From: Planctomycetaceae bacterium
GTDB lineage: Bacteria > Planctomycetota > Planctomycetia > Pirellulales > PNKZ01
Direction of reading: 5' to 3'
DNA length: 64,000 nt
Assembly: GCA_016793115.1 (NCBI GenBank)
Contig: JAEUIN010000273.1
Span: 1 to 64,000 of the forward strand
This document shows positions 17,194-25,506 of this stretch, in pieces. Each line of letters starts with the position of its first letter. The stretch's first letter is position 1. The notes beneath the pieces were generated by a model. The model was given only the letters and a program-made list of their open reading frames with translations, was not told the DNA's origin and did no database searches. Made by a program: the position numbers and the translations under genes.

Positions 17194-19860
17194 TCAGTTT
17201 CTCGCGCTTTCGCTGCGTTCCCAGGCTTCGATGGCCACGAGGAGTCGGGTGCGGATCTCATTGATTTTCGCCGTCGACTCGATCTTCTTCCCTTTGCGAT
17301 CGGTCACGTAGAACACGTCGACGACTTGATCGACGTAGGTGCCGATCTTCGCCACCGCGATCGAAAGTTCCATGTCGTAGAACGTGCGGGCGATGGCGTA
17401 GAGGAGCCCGCGACGATCGGCGGCGAAGATTTCGAACACCGTGTAGCGGTCCGACGTGGCGTTGTCGGCGCCGACGCGCGTCGGCACGGCGGGCACGGCG
17501 GGGCCGCGGCGCGAGGTCGGGCTCCCCCACGTGCGGCGGAAGTTCGGCCGCTTCGCTTGCCGGTGGTCGAGCGCCTTCACCAAGGCCGAGCAAACCTCTT
17601 CGGTGCGCACCGCGGCCGGCTCGTCGGCGTAGTCGGGATCTTGCACCCAGAAGCGGTCGACGATCAACCCGTCGTCGAACGTGTTGATCTCCGCCGAGAG
17701 AATCTGCAACCCTTGCGACGAGAGCGCTCCGGTGAGCCGGTGAAACACGCCGGGCGCGATGTCTTCGTAGGTGCCGATCCAATACTCCGTCGTTTTGCTT
17801 TCCGGCGAGTAGCGGGCCTCGGCGACGACGTCTTGCCGGGCGAGCCCGCGGAGCTTGCGCAAGTCGGCGGCGATCCGCTCCGGCGCGTTGCCTTGCAAGT
17901 AGCCGGCGGGGAGGGCGCCCACGTGCCGCGAGAACCATTGCTGCGGATCGGCTTCGCCGGCGAGCGCTTCGGCGACGAGGCGGAGCTTGTCCGATGAGGC
18001 GGCCCGCGATTCTTGCACGGGGTCGTTGCTCGTGAGCTTGCGGCGCGTGCGGCGATAGAGGTCGGCCAAGACTTCCGTCTTCCAGGCGTTGAGCGTGCCG
18101 GGGCCGACGCCGGCCGTGTCGCAGCAGGTGAGCACGAACAACATCTGCAAGGCTTCGGGCGTGCCGACGTCGACGGCGAACCGCGTGATGAGCTGCTCGT
18201 CGCTCGTGTCGCGGCGAAACGCCAAGTGCGACATCATCAGATGCTTGTGGACGAGAAACTTGAGCATCTCGCCGTCGGCTTCGTCGAGATGCAGCCAAGG
18301 GATCATCGCCCCGGCGATGCGCAGGCCGACCTCACTGTGGTCTTCGATGTAGCCCTTGCCGAGATCGTGCAGCAGGATCGCCAGATGCAGCAACCACTTG
18401 CGCTTGAGGCCTTGATAGGCTGCGGCGAGCACGCCGGTTTCGCGGGCGAGCGAAGTCGCCTTTTCGATGACGCGAAACGTGTGCTCGTCGACCGTGTATT
18501 TGTGGTACTCGTTGAACTGCAGCAGGCAGCGAGCGTGGGCGAAATCGGGGAGAATCTTCTCGAGCGCGCCGGTGTCGTGCAGCATCCGCAGCAGTTCGGC
18601 CAAGCGGGCCGAGCCGCCGAGCAGCGAGCGAAAGCGAACCGCGGCCTGCTCGGAAACGCCTTCCGGCAGCTTCGGCACGGCCGTGCGCACGGCCTCGACC
18701 GTGTCGCGATCGATCGGCTTGTCGTAGAGATTCGCCAAATCGCACAGCCGCAAGATTTCGGCGAGATCGGTCGCGAGCTTGGGATAGGCCCGCTTCGTCA
18801 TGCCGATTTTATGGGGGCCGACGAGGAAATCGCGTTCGAAGCGATGGGAGACGATCGGCGATAGAGCGCGCGACCAGACGGGCGTCGGCCGCGCGGCTTC
18901 GGCGAAGCGTTTGGCGACGCCGCTCACGCGGCTCGTGAGCCGAAAGTAGTGCTGCATGAAGCGCTCGACGGGAAGCTGCCCGCCGCCGCCCACGAAGCCC
19001 ATCGCCTGCGCCAAGCGAACCTGCTCGGCTTTATCGAGCAGGTCGCTCGATTTGCCGGCGTGGAAATGCATTTCGTTGCGGAGATGCAGCAGGAATTCCC
19101 AGGCTTGCACGAGCGCTTCGTGGTCGTCGTGGCTGAGCGCGCCCAGTGCGCGCAACTCGCTCGGCTCGGCGACGCCGAACCGCAAGTAGCCGACCCAGCG
19201 TAGAAACTGAATGTCGCGCAGGCCGCCGCTGGAACGCTTGATGTTGGGCTCGAGCAGATAGACCGTCTCGCCGTATTGCGCGCGTTCTTCGTTGCGAGCC
19301 GTTTCGACGAGCGAGAGCAGCGCATCGGCGCGGCGCATGACGCGCTTCTTGAAGCTGCGGCGAAAGTGCTCGAACAGTTCCTCGCTGCCGACGAGCCGGC
19401 GCGATTCGATGAGCGACGTGCAAATGGTGGCGTCGCCCATCGCCCCTTGGCAGGCTTGCGCCGGCGTGCGGGCGGCTTGGCCGAGTTGAAAGCCGACGTC
19501 GAACACGTCGCGCAGCAGACGCTCGGCGAGCTTGGTCGTGCGCTTCTCCGCGTCCGCGGTCGGCTGATGCAAGAGCATCAGGTCGACGTCGCTATACGGC
19601 GCGAGATCGCAACGCCCGGTGCCGCCGTGAGCCACGAGCGTGAACACGCTCTCCAGACCTTGCGGGCCGTCTTCGCCGAGATCGGCCAGCGCGGCCCGAT
19701 AGAGCTCCAGGATCAGCGAGTCGTAGAGTTCGGTCATCGCCCGGCAGACTTGAATGCCGGGGGAGCCTTTCTCGTGGCGTTGGCGGATCCGCCCGCGACC
19801 GTCGGCCAGACGCTGCTTGATGTCGACGACGAGCGGACGCAATCCGGAAGCGGAAGCCAT
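17194..19860 (-). CDS. glnD: [Protein-PII] uridylyltransferase / uridylyl-removing enzyme
   Basis: An 888-residue sensor of glutamine that adds or removes UMP on PII. The nucleotidyltransferase motif HGGTGRCDLAPYSDVDLMLL is at residues 78-97 with both metal Asp (91, 93). A PII-uridylyltransferase helical domain follows, then the HD hydrolase domain with LLHDLGKGY. Two C-terminal ACT domains (about 690-770 and 800-880) should bind glutamine. Length matches E. coli GlnD (890). The usual GYGRGE of the first motif reads GTGRCD. ATG at 19860. No PII or amt gene is adjacent. Confidence 0.95.
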   Translation of the reverse strand: MASASGLRPLVVDIKQRLADGRGRIRQRHEKGSPGIQVCRAMTELYDSLILELYRAALADLGEDGPQGLESVFTLVAHGGTGRCDLAPYSDVDLMLLHQPTADAEKRTTKLAERLLRDVFDVGFQLGQAARTPAQACQGAMGDATICTSLIESRRLVGSEELFEHFRRSFKKRVMRRADALLSLVETARNEERAQYGETVYLLEPNIKRSSGGLRDIQFLRWVGYLRFGVAEPSELRALGALSHDDHEALVQAWEFLLHLRNEMHFHAGKSSDLLDKAEQVRLAQAMGFVGGGGQLPVERFMQHYFRLTSRVSGVAKRFAEAARPTPVWSRALSPIVSHRFERDFLVGPHKIGMTKRAYPKLATDLAEILRLCDLANLYDKPIDRDTVEAVRTAVPKLPEGVSEQAAVRFRSLLGGSARLAELLRMLHDTGALEKILPDFAHARCLLQFNEYHKYTVDEHTFRVIEKATSLARETGVLAAAYQGLKRKWLLHLAILLHDLGKGYIEDHSEVGLRIAGAMIPWLHLDEADGEMLKFLVHKHLMMSHLAFRRDTSDEQLITRFAVDVGTPEALQMLFVLTCCDTAGVGPGTLNAWKTEVLADLYRRTRRKLTSNDPVQESRAASSDKLRLVAEALAGEADPQQWFSRHVGALPAGYLQGNAPERIAADLRKLRGLARQDVVAEARYSPESKTTEYWIGTYEDIAPGVFHRLTGALSSQGLQILSAEINTFDDGLIVDRFWVQDPDYADEPAAVRTEEVCSALVKALDHRQAKRPNFRRTWGSPTSRRGPAVPAVPTRVGADNATSDRYTVFEIFAADRRGLLYAIARTFYDMELSIAVAKIGTYVDQVVDVFYVTDRKGKKIESTAKINEIRTRLLVAIEAWERSESARN

Positions 19861-20079
19861 GCGAAGCTTGGTTGGGCGAGCGAAGAAGGCGATGCGCGAC
19901 GTGAATTCGCGATTATCACGAAAACCGCGCGCGGTCGCTACGCCAGAAACGCGCGACGATCGACCGCGCTGCGCAAAGCGGAATCGGGCAGTTTCCGCCG
20001 GCCGAAGGGCGCGGCGGCGCTAAAATCGATTGCGGAGCGATCCGTGCGACCCGAGGCTTTTCAACGAGCGAGAACCGCG

Positions 20080-20448
20080 ATGGCCAAGATTTTTCTGATC
20101 GTGCTGGGAGCGGCCTACGCCGCATTGGCCGTGTGGTGCGTCGCGCGGCCGGAGCAGACCGCGCGCTCGATCGGCCTCTCGCTCCTGCCCGGCTCCGGGC
20201 AATCGGAGTATCAAACCGTGTACGGCGGGCTGCAGCTCGGCCTGGGGCTCTTCTTCCTGTGGGCGGGCTGGCGGGGCGACGCGGTCGATTCGGCGCTGCT
20301 CGCGAGCTGCTTCGCGCACGGCGGCATCGTCGCCCTGCGGACGGCGAGCCTCGTTCAGTTCTCCGGCATCTCAAGCATGACCTACGGCTTCGCCGCGCTG
20401 GAGTGGGTTATTTTGCTCGCGTCGGGCCTGCTGTATTGGCAGCGGTGA
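20080..20448 (+). CDS. Four-helix membrane protein, DUF4345-like
   Basis: A 122-residue protein with about four hydrophobic segments (3-21, 47-63, 72-90, 103-119) and little else; the pattern YGGLQLGLGLFFL and the length fit the DUF4345 group of small membrane proteins. The ATG at 20080 begins a clean membrane segment; the much longer frame upstream overlaps glnD and is a shadow. Its last 41 bp overlap the convergent ceramidase-like gene. Function unknown. Confidence 0.75.
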   Translation: MAKIFLIVLGAAYAALAVWCVARPEQTARSIGLSLLPGSGQSEYQTVYGGLQLGLGLFFLWAGWRGDAVDSALLASCFAHGGIVALRTASLVQFSGISSMTYGFAALEWVILLASGLLYWQR

Positions 20449-21838
20449 CGGCGTCGCGCGCCGCCTTCACGGCTTGGCTCGCGGCTCCGACGATGCGCTC
20501 TTCGACGTCGACCGAGAACGGCCCGGGAAAGCGACCGAAGAGCATCGCGCCGCCGGCTTCGTAGCCCCCTTCGAGCAGCACGCGCTTCGAAGGGATGTAG
20601 GCGAACACGTCGTTTGAATAGCCGGCGACCCAGACGGCCGTCTTGCCGGCCGCGAAGTCGCGCTTCGCCCGCAGGCTGAAGTCGACGACCGTCTCGCCCG
20701 GAAAGGCGACGAGCGTCAGCGCGTCGCCGAACTGCAGGGCTTGCACCGGCGCGTCGTAAGTGGTCGCGATCGTGCCGGTCGCGGCCAACTCGTCGAGCAA
20801 GCGTTGCGCGTGCTGCGCCTCGTATTTGTTCGGCGACTTCGTCTGGCGTTCCAGAATGTCTTTCGGCGGCGGCGGCGCGAAGTCGAGCTTCGCTTGCACG
20901 AGCGATGCGCCGAGCGAGCCTTTCAATTCCATTTGCGGCGAAGAAAGGAGCGCGGCCTCGACCGCGATGCCGAGCGTCTTGCCGTGATGACGGGCCAGTT
21001 CCAACTCGCCGCGCGGGTAAGGGTTTTGGTCGCCGCCGCAACCCATGACGAAGTGCGCCGTGACGCCGGGATGCTTCTCTTCAAGGTATTGTTGCGCGTA
21101 GCCTGCGTAGTCGCCGCAAAACTGATAGAAGCTAAGCGTCGTGTTGTGGCAGGCATAGCCGAAGAGCACGGCGCGGAGCTTGCCGTCGGCCCCGGCGATC
21201 TTCAAGACCGGCACTTCTTGATCGACGGGACCTTCGCTCCACGGGTTGTTTTTGTAGCCGTCGCCGCTGGGGGTGCGGCGGTTCATGGCGAAGCCGCAGC
21301 GGGCGCGAACGAAGGTGAGTTGCGCCGGCTTCAGGTCGGCCAAGGCGTCGCCGACGAGCTTAAGCAATTGTTCGCGGAGGCGCTCGCCGTACGCCGCGGC
21401 TTGCTTTTCCTTATCGCCGAACGAAGGTAAGGCATCGCGTTTCGAGAGGCGGAACTCGGGGCCGCAGTGCGTGTGTGAGGCGTTGAGCAGGAGTCGCTCG
21501 GGAGCGAGCTTGTATTTCTCGGCGACGAGCTGTTCGAGCGAGTTGCGCAGATCGCGCGGGATGCCGATCAGATCGCAGGTGACGATCACGACGCGCGCGC
21601 CGTGCTCGTCTTCCAAGGCCGCGGCTTTGCAAAACAGATCGAGCGCCGTTCCTTCCGACGGCTTGGTACGGCTCGCGTAGCCGGCCATCCACATCGGCTC
21701 GGTCGGGGTGACGTTGACGACCGCGGTGCCCGCCTTCCACCCGGCGGCCTCGGTGGCGTCGGCAGAAACGACGAAAACGATGAGACACGAAAACAGAAGT
21801 GTGGCGACGAAACCATGAGCGAACGGCGTGACGCGCAT
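20408..21838 (-). CDS. Secreted neutral/alkaline ceramidase-like protein
   Basis: A 476-residue protein with a signal peptide (about residues 1-31, hydrophobic core FVATLLFSCLIVFVVS). The mature part begins with AGTAVVNVTPTEPMWMAGY, the family N-terminus, and contains NASHTHCGPE, the zinc-binding segment of neutral ceramidases, plus YACHNTTLSFYQFCGDY and MGCGGDQNPYPRG. It lacks the C-terminal immunoglobulin-like domain of full ceramidases, as usual for planctomycete members. Known relatives cleave the amide of ceramide, but the natural substrate in this phylum is uncertain. ATG at 21838. Overlaps the convergent DUF4345-like gene by 41 bp. Confidence 0.85.
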   Translation of the reverse strand: MRVTPFAHGFVATLLFSCLIVFVVSADATEAAGWKAGTAVVNVTPTEPMWMAGYASRTKPSEGTALDLFCKAAALEDEHGARVVIVTCDLIGIPRDLRNSLEQLVAEKYKLAPERLLLNASHTHCGPEFRLSKRDALPSFGDKEKQAAAYGERLREQLLKLVGDALADLKPAQLTFVRARCGFAMNRRTPSGDGYKNNPWSEGPVDQEVPVLKIAGADGKLRAVLFGYACHNTTLSFYQFCGDYAGYAQQYLEEKHPGVTAHFVMGCGGDQNPYPRGELELARHHGKTLGIAVEAALLSSPQMELKGSLGASLVQAKLDFAPPPPKDILERQTKSPNKYEAQHAQRLLDELAATGTIATTYDAPVQALQFGDALTLVAFPGETVVDFSLRAKRDFAAGKTAVWVAGYSNDVFAYIPSKRVLLEGGYEAGGAMLFGRFPGPFSVDVEERIVGAASQAVKAARDAVTAANTAGPTRAK

Positions 21839-22198
21839 GTTGAACTCGGCGAAAGGTGGGAAGGTTGACCGGCGGGAACCGCGATTGTGGCAGGGGCGAT
21901 TTGATATACAAGAATTTCCTTGGCGGGGCGGTTTTCCAGCCCAGGGCTTACGCGCAGCGAGGAGGGTGCCTGGGGCGGAACGGAGTGATGCCCCAGAGCC
22001 CTAGACTTTTGCCGTCGGCTCCCGCTCCTGGCACCCGCCTGCCGCAGCGCGCCGTCCGCGACCGGGACCGTGCGACTCTAACGGTCGTAGCGATTTTCTT
22101 GATTTTGCCGGATGTGCGGCCGATGAACCCTGTAGGGGGACGCTTCTTGGTCCGAATCGGCTCGGACGTTCCCCGTATTTCGTCAGGGGGACATTTCG
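21839..22198. other. Intergenic region with a nested inverted repeat
   Basis: About 360 bp between divergent genes. Positions 21964-22036 contain nested pairs: GGGTGCC (21964-21970) with GGCACCC (22030-22036), and inside it TGGGGC (21971-21976) with GCCCCA (21990-21995). This may be a dispersed palindromic element. The remainder should hold both promoters. Confidence 0.5.
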
Positions 22199-22726
22199 AT
22201 GAAGAGCCTTGCCGCCGTCGGCGGATTACTCGTTCTTTGCGCGTTGCAAACCGGTTGCTGCACGATGTGCGGTTCCGATTGGGGCTGCGGACGCAGCTAC
22301 TGGGGCGCTTATTGCGACGACCCGCCGCGCTGCGAACCGTGCAATCGTTGCGGCGACTGGACCGGTCACGGCTGCGGCGGCGGAGTTCGCGGCGGCTGCT
22401 GCAATCCATGCGAATCCCGTTTTCCTTGGATGCGAGCCGGCCTGCTCGATGCGCTGCTCTGCTGCAAGCGAAGCCACGGCTGCTGCGAACCCGCCTGCGG
22501 TGAGCCGGCCTGCGGCGAGCCGACGTGCGCACCAAGCTGCGAACCTGCGTGCGGCGAACCGGGTTGCGGCGAGCCGGGCTGCGGTTGCACTAGCTGCGGT
22601 CATGCCGGCGGCGGCGTCGCGATGACGAGCTCGGCTCCGATCTGGAGCGGCTACACGCGGAACGTGAGCTACCGCACGGCGCCGCGCGTCGGAACGCCTA
22701 GCAAGCCGTGCAATTGCGACCACTAA
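22199..22726 (+). CDS. Cysteine-rich repeat lipoprotein
   Basis: A 175-residue protein. The signal ends in LQTGC (Cys20), a lipobox, so it should be a lipoprotein. The mature chain contains more than 30 Cys and many Gly, with a repeat of about four residues (CGEP) from about 98 to 130. The last 40 residues lose Cys and are Ser/Thr/Tyr-rich. AGGGGG lies about 10 nt upstream of the ATG and an intrinsic terminator follows. Cys-rich proteins of this type are frequent in planctomycetes and may form a cross-linked surface layer; that is inference. The alternative is metal binding. Confidence 0.78.
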   Translation: MKSLAAVGGLLVLCALQTGCCTMCGSDWGCGRSYWGAYCDDPPRCEPCNRCGDWTGHGCGGGVRGGCCNPCESRFPWMRAGLLDALLCCKRSHGCCEPACGEPACGEPTCAPSCEPACGEPGCGEPGCGCTSCGHAGGGVAMTSSAPIWSGYTRNVSYRTAPRVGTPSKPCNCDH

Positions 22727-23197
22727 ATTCGGCGACGCGCGGCCGAGTGAAAAAGGCCCCGCCGTCGGCTTGCTAATCACTTGATCGTCGCCGTCACCGC
22801 GCGCCTATCACCGAACTCCGCACGCCTTAGCCGAGGCTTGCGGAGTTCGTGTCGTTTTTGAGCCGGCGAATCTGCGGCCGATTTTGCCTGCGATTACCAC
22901 CTTCTTCGCAAACTCTTTTGCGACAATCGCTTAGAGCAGAACAATCGGCCCGCCATGGTACGTTCTCGGCCTGTTCTTTCCATGGAAACAGGGTGGACTG
23001 GAAGCTTACAGCACTGTAATAATCCAAAGAATGCTTACCGTTTCGTAAGCTGAACTTCCACATTTCCGGGCTACTCATGATGCCGCCTTCCGGCGCGGCC
23101 TCGATTGCGGAGAGTCGTGCCGGCGTCGTCGCTCCATCTGGGCGACCGCGCCGGCGGACCTCGCTGCGACCGTGCGGATATGGCCCACCCCAGGCGC
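22727..23197. other. Intergenic region before the SulP cassette
   Basis: About 470 bp. Apart from the terminator at 22811-22859, the stretch 22860-23060 is less GC-rich than its surroundings and likely holds the promoter of the SulP-Usp-SulP/CA cassette. No credible small gene. Confidence 0.5.
22811..22859 (+). terminator. Intrinsic terminator after the Cys-rich lipoprotein
   Basis: CGAACTCCGCA (22812-22822) pairs with TGCGGAGTTCG (22839-22849) around a 16-nt loop, followed by TGTCGTTTTT. A classical Rho-independent structure on the plus strand, about 85 bp after the stop codon. Confidence 0.75.
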
Positions 23198-24577
23198 ATG
23201 AATACTATCTTGCAGCGTTTGAAGCAGTTCAACACGTTTTGGGACGCCCGCTTCGAAGACGTCACCAAAGACACCTGGCTGGTGACGACGTATCGCGACT
23301 TCAGCGCGGGTTTGATCGTTGCGCTCACCGCGATTCCGATGGCGATGGGATTCGCCATGGCCATGGGGCTGCGACCGGAGCAGGGGATCATCGCCGGCGC
23401 GATCGCCTGCTTGGTCGGCCGCACCTGGGGCGGTTCCAAGTATCAGGTCTACGGTCCCACGGCCGCCTTCATTCCGATCATCGCGGCGCTCATCGCCAAA
23501 TACAGTTCCGCGCCAGGCGGAAGTCTCGACTCGGCCCACGGCTTCCTCGTCTTCGTGAGCATCCTCGCCGGCGTAGTGCTGATGATCATGGGCCTGCTCG
23601 GCGCGGGGAAATACGCCAAGTATGTTCCCAATTCGATCATCGTCGGGTTCACGATCGGCATCGCCGCGGTCATCGCGCTCTCGAACATCGGCGAAGCGCT
23701 CGGGCTTACTACGGAAGTCCGCGGCGGCTTCTTCGAAAAGATGTCGCTCATCGCCCGGCACATCGGCGAATTCAACGGCTATGCACTGCTGCTTGCGCTC
23801 CTCACGCTGTTTTTGACCCGCTTCCTCCTCCGCATTTCCGTGTTCATACCGGCTCCGTTGATCTCGCTCGCTTGTTGCACCGGTCTGGCCGCCACGGTGT
23901 TCGCGGGCAAAGGCATCTCGCTCGTCGCCGACAAGTACGGCGAAATTCCGCGCAACTTCTTCGTGTTCACGCCGCCGCAAATTCCCGAGCTCACCGCAAG
24001 CGTCGTCGTCGACGTCGCCTACTTCGTCGCAGCGATCGTGTTCGTGTCCGCCGTCGAGAGCGTGCTCTGCTCGTCGATGGCCGATCGACTGGCCGGCAAC
24101 CGCAAGACGCCGTTCAACGCCGATAAGGAATTCTGGGGGCAGGGGCTCGTCCAAATCGTCACGCCGCTCATCAACGGCTTTCCTTGCACCGGCGCGCTGG
24201 CCCGCACCGCGACGAGCATCAAAGCCGGGGCGGTCACCCCGCTGGCCGGCTACTTCAAAGGCATATTGAAGCTGTCGACGGCCGTGTTCATGGCGCCGCT
24301 GTTGGAAATGGTGCCGATGGCCTGCATCGGCGGTATTCTGCTGTGGGTGGCCACGAATATGGTGAAGCCGGCCGAGATTCGCGAAGTGTGGCGGCACGGC
24401 CGGTTCCACGCGTTCCTCATGGTCTACACGGCCGTCATGGTTCCGCTCACCGACTTCCTCACAGGAGTGCTGAGCGCTTTGATCCTGTACGCCGTGCTGC
24501 ACCGCTTTTTCGACCGCCCGGCGCTGCGCGAGCCGCAAGAGCCGGGGCAACGACGACCTCAAGAAATCGCCGCTTAA
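23198..24577 (+). CDS. SulP-family anion transporter without STAS domain
   Basis: A 459-residue integral membrane protein of the SLC26/SulP family with about 12 membrane segments. Family marks include DFSAGLIVALTAIPMAMGFAMAMG, YQVYGPTAAFIPI and PFNADKEFWGQGLVQIVTPLINGFPCTGALARTA in the permease half. It stops after the last segment with a short charged tail, so the regulatory STAS domain of most SulP proteins is missing. Substrates in the family are sulfate, bicarbonate or other anions. ATG at 23198 is chosen; ATG at 23180 is possible. It heads a three-gene cassette (16 bp to the Usp gene) whose third member couples SulP to carbonic anhydrase, which favours bicarbonate. Confidence 0.9.
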   Translation: MNTILQRLKQFNTFWDARFEDVTKDTWLVTTYRDFSAGLIVALTAIPMAMGFAMAMGLRPEQGIIAGAIACLVGRTWGGSKYQVYGPTAAFIPIIAALIAKYSSAPGGSLDSAHGFLVFVSILAGVVLMIMGLLGAGKYAKYVPNSIIVGFTIGIAAVIALSNIGEALGLTTEVRGGFFEKMSLIARHIGEFNGYALLLALLTLFLTRFLLRISVFIPAPLISLACCTGLAATVFAGKGISLVADKYGEIPRNFFVFTPPQIPELTASVVVDVAYFVAAIVFVSAVESVLCSSMADRLAGNRKTPFNADKEFWGQGLVQIVTPLINGFPCTGALARTATSIKAGAVTPLAGYFKGILKLSTAVFMAPLLEMVPMACIGGILLWVATNMVKPAEIREVWRHGRFHAFLMVYTAVMVPLTDFLTGVLSALILYAVLHRFFDRPALREPQEPGQRRPQEIAA

Positions 24578-24592
24578 GCGGCGGGCGCACTC

Positions 24593-25486
24593 ATGAGTTT
24601 TCGCTCCCTCACCGTCGGCCTCTCGTTCTCGCCGAGCGACGCCCACCTGCTGCGCTACGCGGCCATGCTCGCCGCGCACGGCCTCGGCGGGGCGTTTCAT
24701 TTCTTGCACGTCGTCGTGCCGCACGGACGCGCGCCGCACGACGTCGATCGCAACGAGATTCGGCAACAGATGGAGGCGGCGGTGGCCGCCGATTTTCCCG
24801 CCGCGCGGAACCGGGCCACGTTCGAAGTCCGCGTCGGCGTGCGGGTCGACGAGTTTCTCGCGGCCGTGCAAGATTTTCCGGGCGGCACGATTCTCATCGG
24901 CCATCGCCGGGGCCGCTGCGGCAAACGCTCGCTCGCCCAACGCCTCGCCATGCTTTCGCCCTGTTCCGTTTGGATGGTGCCGGAGCAAGCGCCCTTACGG
25001 CTGGAGCGTGTCTTGGCGCCGGTCGATTTCTCGCCGCACTCCGCCGCCAGCTTGGAGCGGGCGATCGAAATCGCGCGGCGGGCCGAGAGCGAAGAGTGCG
25101 CCGCGCTGCACGTCGCCTTCGATCCGTCGACGATCCGCTACGACGAGCGCGAAGACGACGTTCGCGGCCGCGAAGCGACGGCGTATCAAGCATTTCTGCG
25201 GAGCGTCGACGTGGGGAATGTCGCCGTGACTCCCGTCTTCGATGAAGATTCCAACGTGACGCGGGCCATATTGCGCACGGCGGAGGCGCGCGGCAGCGAT
25301 CTGATCGTCATGAGCACGCGCGGCCGGAGCCGCGCCGCCTCGATCTTGCTCGGCAGCGAAACGGCGCAAACGTTGGCCGAATCGCCGCTCCCCGTGTTGG
25401 CGATCAAGCATGGAGGCGCGCTCAACGTCTTTGATGTCCTCATGAGCCGCGAGTATTGGTCGCGGCCTACTCCCAAAACCAATTAA
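24593..25486 (+). CDS. Universal stress protein, two Usp domains
   Basis: A 297-residue protein with two tandem Usp folds. The first (about 1-140) starts FRSLTVGLSFSP and has a modified loop GHRRGRCGKRS. The second (about 141-290) starts LERVLAPVDFSP and keeps the ATP-binding pattern STRGRSRAASILLGSETAQ. Soluble and cytoplasmic. It sits between two SulP genes in the same direction, 15 bp after the first and 20 bp before the second, so it probably modulates transport or responds to energy state. Its position inside a transporter cassette is informative, but its action is unknown. Confidence 0.9.
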   Translation: MSFRSLTVGLSFSPSDAHLLRYAAMLAAHGLGGAFHFLHVVVPHGRAPHDVDRNEIRQQMEAAVAADFPAARNRATFEVRVGVRVDEFLAAVQDFPGGTILIGHRRGRCGKRSLAQRLAMLSPCSVWMVPEQAPLRLERVLAPVDFSPHSAASLERAIEIARRAESEECAALHVAFDPSTIRYDEREDDVRGREATAYQAFLRSVDVGNVAVTPVFDEDSNVTRAILRTAEARGSDLIVMSTRGRSRAASILLGSETAQTLAESPLPVLAIKHGGALNVFDVLMSREYWSRPTPKTN

Positions 25487-25506
25487 CTGGGTTTACCGAA
25501 ACAGCC

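Noticed and set aside
23075..24988. A 637-codon open frame on the minus strand, opposite the first SulP and Usp genes
   Set aside because: It is Arg/His/Asp-rich low-complexity sequence with no motif and lies wholly antisense to genes with clear family motifs; an effect of high third-position GC.
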